Source: Alsobacter soli (GTDB lineage Bacteria > Pseudomonadota > Alphaproteobacteria > Rhizobiales > Beijerinckiaceae). Taken from it: a DNA stretch of 64,000 bases. The stretch covers positions 186,001 through 250,000 of the forward strand of contig NZ_PVZS01000002.1 of NCBI RefSeq assembly GCF_003004785.1, in the 5' to 3' direction. Under the pieces are notes generated by a model that was not told where the DNA came from, did no database searches, and saw nothing but the letters and a program-made list of their open reading frames with translations. Below, one piece after another: positions 44,105-52,254 of the stretch. The translations under genes and the position numbers were made by a program. Positions within the stretch are counted from its first letter, which is position 1. Every line of letters starts with the position of its first letter.

Positions 44105-45157
44105 ATGTTGTCCGCCCCCCGGCCTCGCTCGGCCGTCTTCTCCACCATCGCCGAACTTGCGCCGGGCGTTCTGCTCTGCGGCGCCATCAGCCTGCTCGCC
44201 TATGCGCTCCAGTGGGGCGAGGAGCGCCTTCTCGGACACGGCTACGTGGAGGCGCTCGTCTTCGCCATTCTCGGCGGGACCGTGGTGCGCACGCTCTGGA
44301 CGCCCGGGCGCGCCTACGCCAAGGGGATTGTCTTCAGCGGCAAGACCCTGCTCGAGATCGCCGTCATGTTGCTGGGCGCGTCCCTGAGCTCTGCCGCGCT
44401 CGCGGCCGCCGGCGCGCCGTTGCTGGCTGGCGTGATCGGCCTCGTGGTGCTCGCTCTCGCGCTGGGCTATGGGGTGAGCCGCTTGCTGGGGCTGAGCCCG
44501 ACCATGAGCGTGCTGGTGGCCTGCGGGAACGCGATTTGCGGCAATTCGGCCATCGCGGCCGTGGCCTCGGTCATCGAGGCGGACGCGGAGGACATCGCCT
44601 CCTCCATTGCCTTCACGGCCATCCTGGGCGTCATCGTCGTGCTGACCCTCCCGGTGGCCGCGGCCGTGCTGCAGCTTAACGAGGTGCGCTACGGCGCCCT
44701 GGCGGGCATGACCGTCTATGCGGTCCCGCAGGTGCTGGCCGCCACGGTCCCGGTCGGCCCTGTTGCGACGCAGCTCGGAACCCTCGTCAAGCTCGTGCGC
44801 GTGTTGGCGCTGGGGCCCGTGGTGTTCGGCGCCGCGCTCGTCCGGCGCCTCCGCGCCAATGACGGCAGCGCGGGCCCCGCCCCGAGGGCCAGCGTTTGGC
44901 GCTTCGTACCCTGGTTCGTGGTCGGCTTCGTGGCGCTGGCTGTCCTGCGTTCCCTCGGCGGAGTGCCCGATGCGGCCCTGGGCCCGATCAGGGTCGTGAC
45001 GACCGTGCTCACCGTCCTGTCCATGGCGGCGCTGGGTTTGGGCGTGGACCTCGGGCAGTTGCGCAAGGTTGGCGCCCGCGCCACCGCGGCCGTGACGCTT
45101 TCCATTCTGGCCCTGGCCGTCATGAGCTACATCCTCGTTCAGCATCTGCCTCTTTGA
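44105..45157 (+). CDS. YeiH family putative sulfate exporter membrane protein
   Basis: 350 residues, about ten membrane helices. UPF0324/YeiH signatures: FSGKTLLEIAVMLLGASLS, LGLSPTMSVLVACGNAICGNSAIAAVASVIEAD, FTAILGVIVVLTLP, YGALAGMTVYAVPQVLAAT and SMAALGLGVDL. Homologues are proposed to export sulfate or sulfonates, but this is not well proven. I start at ATG 44105 (MLSAPRPRS). The next gene begins 12 nt after the stop. Confidence 0.88.
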   Translation: MLSAPRPRSAVFSTIAELAPGVLLCGAISLLAYALQWGEERLLGHGYVEALVFAILGGTVVRTLWTPGRAYAKGIVFSGKTLLEIAVMLLGASLSSAALAAAGAPLLAGVIGLVVLALALGYGVSRLLGLSPTMSVLVACGNAICGNSAIAAVASVIEADAEDIASSIAFTAILGVIVVLTLPVAAAVLQLNEVRYGALAGMTVYAVPQVLAATVPVGPVATQLGTLVKLVRVLALGPVVFGAALVRRLRANDGSAGPAPRASVWRFVPWFVVGFVALAVLRSLGGVPDAALGPIRVVTTVLTVLSMAALGLGVDLGQLRKVGARATAAVTLSILALAVMSYILVQHLPL

Positions 45158-45168
45158 GCCGCCATCGC

Positions 45169-46356
45169 ATGTCCCCGCCCATCGTCATCATCGGAGCCGG
45201 CCAGAGCGCCGCGCAGGCGATCGCCAGCTTGCGGCAGCTTGGCGAAGCCACTCCGATCCTGATCTTCGGCGACGAACCGCACGCTCCCTACCAGCGCCCT
45301 CCCTTGTCGAAGGCCTTCCTGGCCGGCGAGACCACGGCCGACCGGCTCGAACTGAAGGCGCGAGACTTCTACGAGGAGCAGGGCGCTGATTTGCGCCTCG
45401 GCCAGCCGGTCGGCGCCATCCGGCTGCGCGACCGGGAGGTGGAAACCTCGGATGGGCGTCTCTGGCCTTACTCCCGGCTTCTGATCGCCACGGGCATGCG
45501 CCCCCGCCCGCTCCCGCTGCGCGGGACGAACCTCGCCGGCGTGCACCATGTGCGCGCCATCCGGGACGTCGAGGCGTTCAGGGCCGAGCTCCGCCCCGGA
45601 GCCCGGCTGGTGGTGATCGGCGCTGGCTATATCGGGCTGGAGGCGGCCGCCAAGGCGCGCGCCCTCGGACTTGACGTCGTGGTGTTGGAAGCGGCGCCGC
45701 GCGTCCTGTCCCGCGTGGTCTCGCCCGTGGTGTCCGCCTTCTTCGAGGCCCGGCACGCCCGCGCGGGCGTTCGAATCCTGACGGAGGCCCGGGTCGAGGC
45801 GATCGAGGGGGCGGACCGGGCGACCGGCGTGACGCTGGTCGACGGCAGCACACTGCCGGCGGACATCGTCCTCGTCGCCGTAGGCGGCGTTCCCAATGTC
45901 GAACTCGCGGCTGAGGCTGGTCTCGACGTCGCCGACGGGGTGGTGGTGGACGCCTTCGCCCGCACCGCCGCGCCGGACGTCTACGCCGCCGGGGATGTCG
46001 CGAACTTCCCGAGTCGCCTCTACGGCCGTCGGGTCAGGCTCGAATCCGTCCAGAACGCGATCGACCAGGCCAAGGCCGCTGCGGCCGCCATGGCGGGCGC
46101 GCCCGTGCTGTATGACCCCGTGCCTTGGTTCTGGTCCGACCAGTTCGACGTCAAGCTGCAGATCGCGGGGCTCTCCGAGGGCCACGATTCCAGCCTCGTG
46201 CAGGGAGAACCGGATTCCGGTTCTTTCAGCGTTGAGTATCGCCGCGCTGGCCGGCTGCTCGCGGTGGACTCCATCAACGCCCCGCGCAGCCACATGCTGG
46301 CGCGCCGGGCGATTCCCATCGACCTCGCCGGGACCAGCGAGGCGGCTCAAGCCTGA
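45169..46356 (+). CDS. FAD-dependent ferredoxin-type reductase
   Basis: 395 residues. Two Rossmann folds: FAD site VIIGAGQSAAQAIASLRQ at residues 5-22 and NAD site VVIGAGYIGLEAAAKARALG near 147. The family motifs APYQRPPLSKAFL and ADIVLVAVGGVPNVELA, VYAAGDVANFP and the dimerisation/C-terminal domain (WFWSDQFDVKLQIAGL) place it with rhodocoxin/putidaredoxin reductases that feed Rieske or ferredoxin-dependent oxygenases. No ferredoxin or oxygenase is adjacent. Its 3' end overlaps a convergent gene by 83 bp. Confidence 0.93.
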   Translation: MSPPIVIIGAGQSAAQAIASLRQLGEATPILIFGDEPHAPYQRPPLSKAFLAGETTADRLELKARDFYEEQGADLRLGQPVGAIRLRDREVETSDGRLWPYSRLLIATGMRPRPLPLRGTNLAGVHHVRAIRDVEAFRAELRPGARLVVIGAGYIGLEAAAKARALGLDVVVLEAAPRVLSRVVSPVVSAFFEARHARAGVRILTEARVEAIEGADRATGVTLVDGSTLPADIVLVAVGGVPNVELAAEAGLDVADGVVVDAFARTAAPDVYAAGDVANFPSRLYGRRVRLESVQNAIDQAKAAAAAMAGAPVLYDPVPWFWSDQFDVKLQIAGLSEGHDSSLVQGEPDSGSFSVEYRRAGRLLAVDSINAPRSHMLARRAIPIDLAGTSEAAQA

Positions 46357-47053
46357 TCCCGCAGTCAGGCGGCTCCATGCCGCCGCGACGGATGATGTCG
46401 TGGGCCGCCGGCGCCCGCAGCGAAGACACATACGCGCTGGCCTCGCGCTCGTGGCGAGAACGGGTGGAGATCCCGGCTTCGAACACGGTCGCGAGGCCAA
46501 GCGAGGACGGAAGCATCCCCACGATCTCCACCCCCGGAATGTCCATCAACTCGCTCGTCTGCTGAAAGCCGAGCTCGACGGCTCCCGTCGCGAGCAATTG
46601 CCCCACGGGGACGCCCGGTGGGGCCTGCACCAGGCGATCCCTGATCGCCTCGAGGATGCCCCAGGCGCGCCAGAGCGAGACGAGTTGCTGGCCGCTCGGA
46701 CCCGTCGAGTAGCCGATGGCGCGGGCGTCGGTGACGGCTTGCCTCAGCGCGTTCTCGTCCCCGATCGCCGGATGCGGGCGTCCCGCGGGAACGGCCGCGG
46801 CCGCTTCGGAGCGGGCGAAGGGCGTCCGGGTTCCCGCGGCCACGACGCCCTCCTGCTCCAGAGCCGCCATGGCGCTGTCGGCGAGCACGACGACGTCGGC
46901 CGCCTCGCCCCTACGCAGCCGGGCGAGGGCGTCCACGCCTCCCATGGCGTGCAACTTCGTCTGCAGTCCCGCATCCTGGGCCGCCGAGCCGGCGTGTTCG
47001 GCCAGGATGCGGCGCGTCGCCATGGAGGAGATGATCGTGAGCGTGTCCGGCAT
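46274..47053 (-). CDS. Periplasmic-binding-fold (ModA-like) protein without a signal peptide
   Basis: 259 residues. The ModA/type 2 binding-protein fold is recognisable in LTIISSMATRRILAEHAG, the hinge VVVLADSAMAALEQEGVV, and the C-terminal AYVSSLRAPAAHDIIRRGGMEP. It has no signal peptide, so it is cytoplasmic or the start is mis-chosen. The usual family end is near GGMEP; 27 further residues follow (PDCGIRLEPPRWSRRGRWES...) that are antisense to the ferredoxin reductase, suggesting loss of the original stop. It is next to the LigK gene on the same strand and probably cotranscribed. Confidence 0.75.
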   Translation of the reverse strand: MPDTLTIISSMATRRILAEHAGSAAQDAGLQTKLHAMGGVDALARLRRGEAADVVVLADSAMAALEQEGVVAAGTRTPFARSEAAAAVPAGRPHPAIGDENALRQAVTDARAIGYSTGPSGQQLVSLWRAWGILEAIRDRLVQAPPGVPVGQLLATGAVELGFQQTSELMDIPGVEIVGMLPSSLGLATVFEAGISTRSRHEREASAYVSSLRAPAAHDIIRRGGMEPPDCGIRLEPPRWSRRGRWESPGAPACGCAGR

Positions 47054-47083
47054 GGGCGCGCCGCCTGCGGTGGAGGGGAGGCC

Positions 47084-47767
47084 TCAGTCGATGTAGCGCA
47101 GCCCCGCCTTCGCCAGGGGCTCGCGCATGCCGTACAGATCAAGTCCCAGCGTTCCGGACGCCAGCTTGGCGCGCTTCCCCTCCTCGTTCGCCTCGCGCGC
47201 GGCGGCCGCTTCGGCGACCCTGGAAGCCCATGCCGAGGGTATGACCACGACGCCATCGTCATCGGCCACGACCACGTCTCCGGCCTCGACCAGCGCGCCG
47301 GCGCAGACCACCGGGACGTTCACCGACCCGACCGTCGCCTTCACGGTGCCTTTCGCGGACACGCACCTGCTCCACACGGGGAAGCCCATGTCGGTGAGGG
47401 CGCGGACGTCTCGGACCCCGGCGTCGATGACCAGCCCCTTCGCCCCGCGCGCCTTGAAGCTCGTGGCGAGCAGGTCGCCGAAATACCCATCCGTGCACTC
47501 GGCCGTGACCGCGGCCACGACCACGTCGCCAGGCTGGATCTGCTCGGCCGCGACGTGCAGCATCCAGTTGTCGCCCGGATGGAGCAGCACGGTCACGGCG
47601 GTCCCGCAGGCCTGCGCCCCAGGGTAGATCGGTCGCATGTAGGGCTTCATAAGGCCCAGGCGGCCCATGGCTTCGTGGACCGTCGCCACGCCGAATGTGC
47701 TGAGCCGCGTGACGGCCTCACCAGGCGCCCGCGCGACGGTCCGCTTCACCACGCCAAGCTCATGCAT
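47084..47767 (-). CDS. ligK: 4-carboxy-4-hydroxy-2-oxoadipate aldolase / oxaloacetate decarboxylase (LigK/RraA-like)
   Basis: 227 residues, RraA-like fold. Metal-dependent aldolase that splits 4-carboxy-4-hydroxy-2-oxoadipate to pyruvate and oxaloacetate in protocatechuate/gallate 4,5-cleavage. Conserved: [71 protein letters not shown], and [34 protein letters not shown] 47767 with GGAGAGG upstream is chosen. The other pathway genes (ligAB, ligC, ligI, ligJ) are not in the window. Confidence 0.85.
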   Translation of the reverse strand: MHELGVVKRTVARAPGEAVTRLSTFGVATVHEAMGRLGLMKPYMRPIYPGAQACGTAVTVLLHPGDNWMLHVAAEQIQPGDVVVAAVTAECTDGYFGDLLATSFKARGAKGLVIDAGVRDVRALTDMGFPVWSRCVSAKGTVKATVGSVNVPVVCAGALVEAGDVVVADDDGVVVIPSAWASRVAEAAAAREANEEGKRAKLASGTLGLDLYGMREPLAKAGLRYID

Positions 47768-47830
47768 GCGCCTCTCCCCCGTTGGCCAGCTGAGCGAGGA
47801 GCCCGCCTCCACATTGTCCGCTCGCTGTCT

Positions 47831-47918
47831 CCGTCATTGCGAGGAGCCCAGCGACGAAGCAATCCAGCCGGCCCTCGCCAGGTCGCCATGATCGCGTCGT
47901 TTCCGGCTCGCAAGGACG
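47831..47918. repeat. Palindromic repeat copy (cattgcgag...gaagcaatccag family)
   Basis: CCGTCATTGCGAGGAGCCC, then AGCGACGAAGCAATCCAG, and on the right GGCTCGCAAGGACGCG. It is the most complete left arm among the four copies. It lies in the 378-bp gap between ligK and the small gene at 48146, where I see no gene. Confidence 0.85.
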
Positions 47919-48145
47919 CGATCGCGGCCCGCTGGCGCCCTCGCGGTCAGCAAAGACGACATTCCTCTCTCGCTCGCACAAGGCTTAGCGGAGCCCGAGG
48001 GCATGAAGGTAATGATACGAATCCGGGAGTTCATGCATCCCGTGCAGCAATGACGTGCGCCGGAGCGGGCGATACGGGGCGCAAGGCGGGCTCAGCCTCC
48101 TCGGCGGAGCAGAGGGGCGCGCCCGGGCGCCCCGCAGCCTGGGAT

Positions 48146-48352
48146 TCAGCGCTTCTCGGGATCGTGCAGGACCGTTGGCAGCCCCTCCGCGTCCGGAACC
48201 CGGTGGCCCCCGTCGCCCTGCTCCTCGCGGCGCGCCAGGCGAAGCCAGGTCTGGGCCATGCGCAGCAGCATGGCCTTGTCTCCATCATCCTCCATGAGAT
48301 TGACGCGCTGGAGACATCGCTCCGCGAGCTCGCGATAACGCTTGTGCAACAT
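48146..48352 (-). CDS. Small conserved hypothetical protein
   Basis: 68 residues, soluble, helical: MLHKRYRELAERCLQRVNLM then DKAMLLRMAQTWLRLARRE. This pattern (short helical pair ending in a QTWLxLAR-like segment) is common in small proteins of Hyphomicrobiales, with no known function. The end is polar (HRVPDAEGLPTV). Confidence 0.7.
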   Translation of the reverse strand: MLHKRYRELAERCLQRVNLMEDDGDKAMLLRMAQTWLRLARREEQGDGGHRVPDAEGLPTVLHDPEKR

Positions 48353-48553
48353 GGTACCCTGAACCGCTCATGGCGCCCGCCCTGGCCCTTGGGCCGATAA
48401 CGCACGCGAGCCGGGTTTGTTTCGATGGGTGGAAGACCCGCTCCGCAACCGGCGCCTCCTGGACGAGGCCGCCCGGCCGCTCGGGCCGGGAAATCGAAGC
48501 GGGCGCTCGGGTTCGCCGGCGACGCCCCGATCTCGGCGCGGCTCTCCCGCTTC

Positions 48554-48952
48554 CTACAGCTCGTCGGTTTTGGTGGGCGTTTCGGCGGCCTTGCGCCAAG
48601 GCCAGCGACCCTCGATCTCGACTTCGAGCGAGAAGCTCAGGAAGGTTCGGATCAAGACGATGAGCCCGAGGATCTCCAGGTTCTGGAACGACGGAGTGAC
48701 GGCCACGGTGCCGATGATGTCCGCGGCGACCAGCAACTCCAGGCCGAGCAGGATCGCCCGGCCGAGGTTCGCCCGGTAGCGCCGGAACGCATCGGGCCAT
48801 CCTGCCGTGAACAGCCCCACATATAGGAACGAGACCGTCGCGATCACGGCGCCCAGGACCATGAGACCGACGCCGGCCGCTTCGATGCACGCCGAAATCG
48901 TGCGCATCCATGGGTCGATGAGTTCCTTCAGCCCGGCGACTTCCGGCTGCAC
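48554..48952 (-). CDS. DUF1622 family membrane protein
   Basis: 132 residues, two or three hydrophobic segments (about 21-43 ISACIEAAGVGLMVLGAVIATV, 57-78 and 84-107 LELLVAADIIGTVAV, SFQNLEILGLIVLIRTFLSFSLEVEIEGRWPW). The pattern RANLGRAILLGLELLVAADIIGTV and TFLSFSLEVEIEGRWPW is the DUF1622 signature; function unknown. GTG start at 48952 with GGGAGG 6 nt upstream. A perfect EcfG promoter lies 33-58 nt upstream, so it should be induced in the general stress response. Confidence 0.85.
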   Translation of the reverse strand: MQPEVAGLKELIDPWMRTISACIEAAGVGLMVLGAVIATVSFLYVGLFTAGWPDAFRRYRANLGRAILLGLELLVAADIIGTVAVTPSFQNLEILGLIVLIRTFLSFSLEVEIEGRWPWRKAAETPTKTDEL

Positions 48953-48984
48953 TTGAGGCCTCCCTGCGCTACGGTCCCGTGCGC

Positions 48985-49010
48985 AACGGGCCAAGCGACC
49001 CTCGTGTTCC
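48985..49010 (-). promoter_or_regulatory. EcfG general-stress promoter for the DUF1622 gene
   Basis: On the minus strand GGAAC (49006-49010), 17 nt, CGTT (48985-48988): an exact match to the alphaproteobacterial sigma-EcfG consensus. The -10 element is about 33 nt before the GTG. Confidence 0.8.
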
Positions 49011-49445
49011 TGTGTTGCCGGTACGCCGCGAAACAGTCGCCCGGGCGGAATTGATGCGTGGCGGTGGATTCTGAAACGGCCGGGGCCGCCGATTCGAACG
49101 CTATCGATCCCGAATATCTTTGCGCTCGATCAAACCGATCAGCAGCGATGTGTTGGTTCGAATGACCAGGGGGATTCCTCCAGGTGTGCGCCCGGGCCCA
49201 CAAATGCGCCGATGCGATGGGTTCCCCCGGGGCTTTGCAGCGGCAAGCGCGGATATCGCGTTCGAACCCTGTGTCCTTTGGCGGGCTGAACGGGCCGCCC
49301 GTCGCAGTATCAGCAGCCAACCGCGAAGCTCTCCTGGCAAGCCTGCGACGCGGGCGGCCGTGAAACCGGTGGTGAGTTAACTAAAACGGCGACAGCTTCG
49401 GGGTTTACGCCGCGGCGAAATACGCAAGAGATCAACGAAGAGACC
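49011..49445. other. Gene-free region between divergent stress genes
   Basis: No credible gene on either strand; both EcfG promoters flank it. It includes slightly AT-rich stretches around 49120-49150 and 49375-49440. No repeats seen. Confidence 0.5.
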
Positions 49446-49471
49446 GGAACGGTTGCGATCGGGAGGACGTT
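49446..49471 (+). promoter_or_regulatory. EcfG general-stress promoter for the PepSY-like/DUF1269-like operon
   Basis: GGAAC (49446-49450), 17 nt, CGTT (49468-49471), exact match to the sigma-EcfG consensus, 35 nt upstream of the ATG at 49506. Confidence 0.82.
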
Positions 49472-49505
49472 CTTGGCGCATTCGAACCGTTCAGGGAGCC
49501 ATTCG

Positions 49506-49823
49506 ATGAAGCATATCCTCGCCGCAAGCGTGCTGGTGTTCACTGCGGGCGCCGCCATGGCGCAATCGGCTTCGCCGCCCGCCAATCACAACCCGAGCAC
49601 GCCCGCCGTCTCGACGAATAAGGGCAACAATCCCGGCGCTCCGGCCGCCGGCGCCAACAGCTTCACCGAAGGGCAGGCGAAGTCGCGCATCGAGGCGGCT
49701 GGCTATTCCGACGTGAAGAACCTGGCGAAGGACAAGGACGGCGTCTGGCGCGGCAAGGCGTCGAAGGGCGGGAAGTCCATGGACGTGGGCCTCGATTACC
49801 AGGGCAACGTGGTCGCCAAGTAA
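49506..49823 (+). CDS. Exported small PepSY-like protein
   Basis: 105 residues. Signal peptide MKHILAASVLVFTAGAAMAQ, then an Asn/Pro/Ala-rich linker, then a PepSY-like unit (FTEGQAKSRIEAAGYSDVKN, KDGVWRGKASKGGKSMDVGL, DYQGNVVA). Such small periplasmic PepSY proteins are common in stress regulons; a protease-inhibitor-like role is guessed for the domain but not shown. ATG 49506 has GGGAG 7 nt upstream. EcfG promoter upstream; the next gene follows by 24 nt. Confidence 0.82.
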   Translation: MKHILAASVLVFTAGAAMAQSASPPANHNPSTPAVSTNKGNNPGAPAAGANSFTEGQAKSRIEAAGYSDVKNLAKDKDGVWRGKASKGGKSMDVGLDYQGNVVAK

Positions 49824-49847
49824 GCGCCGATCTGGAGGAGAACGACG

Positions 49848-50453
49848 ATGACGAAGACCGTTTCGGCTCTTTACGACAGCTACACCGAAGCCTCGGCCGC
49901 CGTGAGCGCCTTGGAGGCCGCCGGCTTTCCGCATTCCGACGTGAGCCTGGTCGCGAACAACACGGAGAAGTGGCACCGGGGCGGTGACGCCTCCGACGCG
50001 GCCGACGACGCGGGCAAGGGCGCGGGCATCGGAGCCGCCCTCGGAGGGGCAGGCGGCCTTCTGGCGGGCCTCGGCATGCTCGCCATTCCGGGACTTGGCC
50101 CCGTCGTCGCCGCCGGCTGGCTGGCTTCGACTGCCGCTGGCGCGCTCGCCGGCGCTGCTGTGGGCGGCGCCGCGGGCGGATTGGTCGGAGCGTTGACTGA
50201 CGCGGGCGTGCCCGAGCGCGACGCCCACACCTACGCTGAAGGCGTTCGGCGCGGCGGGGCCCTGGTCACCGCCCGGGTGGAGGATGCGCGGGCCAGCGAA
50301 GCCCAGGCCATCCTGCAGCGCCACAGGTCGGTCGACGTGAACGCGCGGCGGGCGGCTTACGAGCAGGGCGGCTGGCGGGCCTTCGATCCGTCGGCGCCGG
50401 CCTACACGACGGACGAAATCGCACGCGAGCGCGCGCTCTACAGGTCTGTCTGA
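49848..50453 (+). CDS. General-stress-type protein with glycine-zipper central region (DUF1269/YflT-like)
   Basis: 201 residues. The N-terminal part (VSALYDSYTEASAAVSALEAAGFPHSDVSLVANN) resembles the general stress protein 17M/YflT domain. The middle (about 58-115) is Gly/Ala-rich and hydrophobic (GIGAALGGAGGLLAGLGMLA), like DUF1269/glycine-zipper proteins. After that come AGVPERDAHTYAEGVRRGGALV and DARASEAQAILQRHRSVDVNAR. Likely membrane-inserted or associated. It follows the PepSY-like gene in an operon with GGAGGAG at its start and ends before a terminator. Confidence 0.82.
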   Translation: MTKTVSALYDSYTEASAAVSALEAAGFPHSDVSLVANNTEKWHRGGDASDAADDAGKGAGIGAALGGAGGLLAGLGMLAIPGLGPVVAAGWLASTAAGALAGAAVGGAAGGLVGALTDAGVPERDAHTYAEGVRRGGALVTARVEDARASEAQAILQRHRSVDVNARRAAYEQGGWRAFDPSAPAYTTDEIARERALYRSV

Positions 50454-50482
50454 TACCGGCGCGTCCGCATGGACGGGAATAC

Positions 50483-50515
50483 GAAGCCCCGCAGCACTGC
50501 GCTGTGGGGCTTTCG
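50483..50515 (+). terminator. Rho-independent terminator of the stress operon
   Basis: GAAGCCCCGCAGC, loop, GCTGTGGGGCTTTC: a 12-bp stem with one G-T wobble followed by T-rich sequence, 30 nt after the stop. Confidence 0.8.
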
Positions 50516-51015
50516 TGCGTGTCGAAGGCCTTGCGCTTGCATCATGTGCCCCTAGAGATCGCCCAAGATCAGGACGGGACTCAGTTCCCGCCATCGCTCC
50601 GAAGGGAACCGACCAGTCTGTCACACCAAGACGCAACGGGCCGGCGCTCTGGCCGTCCGCTCACGGGCGGCGATGTCTAGCTAACCACCATCATCCGTAT
50701 ATCGGATGTTCTGCGTGGCGCCGTGACGGCGACGCCCGAGCCTGATCTCCGGACGCACAAGACCTGCGGCGAGCACGCGACCGGGTAGCCCACCGGGCCG
50801 CGGCCCGGGCCGCCGCAGGAAGCCGCAGTAGAGCTCGGGAGAATACCGAGTGTGAAGGCCGGCCGACGTTCAGACCTTCCGTCGCGTGGAAGGGAACAGC
50901 GGCGCTTCGGCCCGCTTCAGGGGACTGGTCGGGTCCGCCCGGCAGCAGACAACCCACGGGATGCCGCCACGCCTTGCGCCGCTTCGTCTACCCCAGTCCG
51001 AGCTTCCTGCAGCCC
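50516..51015. other. Gene-free region
   Basis: No gene is convincing on either strand. The right end leads into an EcfG promoter at 51016. Confidence 0.4.
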
Positions 51016-51041
51016 GGAACTTGGCGTCCTCGGGCGACGTT
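51016..51041 (+). promoter_or_regulatory. EcfG general-stress promoter for the small exported gene at 51073
   Basis: GGAAC (51016-51020), 17 nt, CGTT (51038-51041): exact consensus, 32 nt upstream of the start codon. Confidence 0.8.
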
Positions 51042-51072
51042 CTGCGGGGACGACGACAGTTGGAGACTGGCA

Positions 51073-51324
51073 ATGAAGAAGCTCATCGTTCCGCTCGCGG
51101 CGCTCGGAACTCTCGCCGGGGCCACCGCCGCGCTCGCGCAGGACTGGGACAGGGGAGGCGATTGGGACAGAGGCGGCTGGCGCCACGAGGATGGCTACCG
51201 CCGAGACTGGCGCCAGCGTCGTTGGGAAGATGATTACGGCAATCGGGGGTGCCGCTGGATCACCATCCGCAGCGAGGATGATTGGGGGAACGTGCGCATC
51301 CGTCGCGTGCGGCGCTGCGACTGA
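51073..51324 (+). CDS. Small exported Arg/Trp/Asp-rich protein
   Basis: 83 residues. Signal peptide MKKLIVPLAALGTLAGATAALAQ, then a strongly Asp/Arg/Trp/Gly-rich mature part with short repeats (DWDRGGDWDRGGW) and two cysteines (GCRW, RRCD). It resembles other small secreted DWRRR-type proteins of Hyphomicrobiales, without known function. ATG 51073 with GGAG 8 nt upstream. Perfect EcfG promoter upstream and a strong terminator downstream, so an independent stress-induced unit. Confidence 0.75.
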   Translation: MKKLIVPLAALGTLAGATAALAQDWDRGGDWDRGGWRHEDGYRRDWRQRRWEDDYGNRGCRWITIRSEDDWGNVRIRRVRRCD

Positions 51325-51443
51325 GAGTAAGTGCAAACGGTCGGTCAGCGAGTTTGTCCGGCGCCCCGGGAACAAGGGGCAAGCTGGAGCGTTGAGGTGG
51401 CGGACTGAGAATCCATACCGAGAATGTGCCCCACTCGGTAATC

Positions 51444-51476
51444 GGGCCGCCTCCCAAAAGAGGCGGCCCATTTTTC
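51444..51476 (+). terminator. Rho-independent terminator after the small exported gene
   Basis: GGGCCGCCTC, loop CCAAAA, GAGGCGGCCC, then ATTTTTC: a perfect 10-bp stem with a T run. Confidence 0.9.
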
Positions 51477-51634
51477 TAGGGCTGTCCGCAGCCGATCGGT
51501 GGTCCGTCACCGGACCTTCCTTCTGCTACGACGATCGGGCGCTTTGGGGTTCACCGATGCGCCGGCGTGCTGTTGGCGTCGACGAGCGCCCGCGCCGGCG
51601 CGGCGCCCATCTGTTGCGATGAGACGATTGCAAA

Positions 51635-51685
51635 AAGGAGAAGGGCTACTCGCCTCGAGGGCGTGGTGAGCTGGCCCTTCTCCTT
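51635..51685 (-). terminator. Possible terminator-like hairpin on the minus strand
   Basis: AAGGAGAAGGGC and its exact complement GCCCTTCTCCTT, 27 nt apart. On the minus strand the stem is followed by TTTTG. No gene leads into it, so it may end an unannotated minus-strand transcript. Within a region (51477-52254) where I see no clear gene. Confidence 0.4.
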
Positions 51686-52254
51686 GCTGCCATGCGCTCC
51701 GCAGAGCAGTGCAGTGGGAACGCCGAAGCTGGGTGCGTGTTCCGGCCAGCCGCACCACTTTCGTGCGAGTTTCAGAGCTGCGCGATGGCAGAGTTAATCG
51801 TGAGAGTTGCTTAACGTTGGAGGCTGAGAGGATGAAGCTTCTTCCACCATGGACGGCGCTTTATTTAAGAGCCCGCGCAAGGTGGCGCCGATGGCGGCGA
51901 CGGATCGGAACAAGGCTTAGCGAATTCGCGCCCGATTGAGACATGCCCGCGGCCAGGGTCCAAGCCCGAGCTCGGCAGTCCAGCGCACTTTCAGGCAGGC
52001 GCCAAGACTTGCTCGCTGAGCAGTCGACGACGGTGGCGCACCGAGCCGCTCGCTTTGGCGCGGTTCCGTGGCTTCTCGGAGAAGGACGGACCTTTTGCGC
52101 GCTCAGGGGGGCTTCCCAGCGGCCTGTACGCCAGCCCGGTCCATAGCCGCCTCACCGGCTTGCATACCCCGCTACGTTACGGAGGCATTCCGCATGGCGC
52201 GGCGGATCGAGGGCGCTAGACTGGCGATTCACGAAGCGCCCACGGAGCCTGCCT

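Noticed and set aside
48399-48423. Weak EcfG-like site upstream of the small gene at 48146-48352
   Set aside because: The -35 reads GAAAC, not GGAAC, so it is below the level I would call a promoter.
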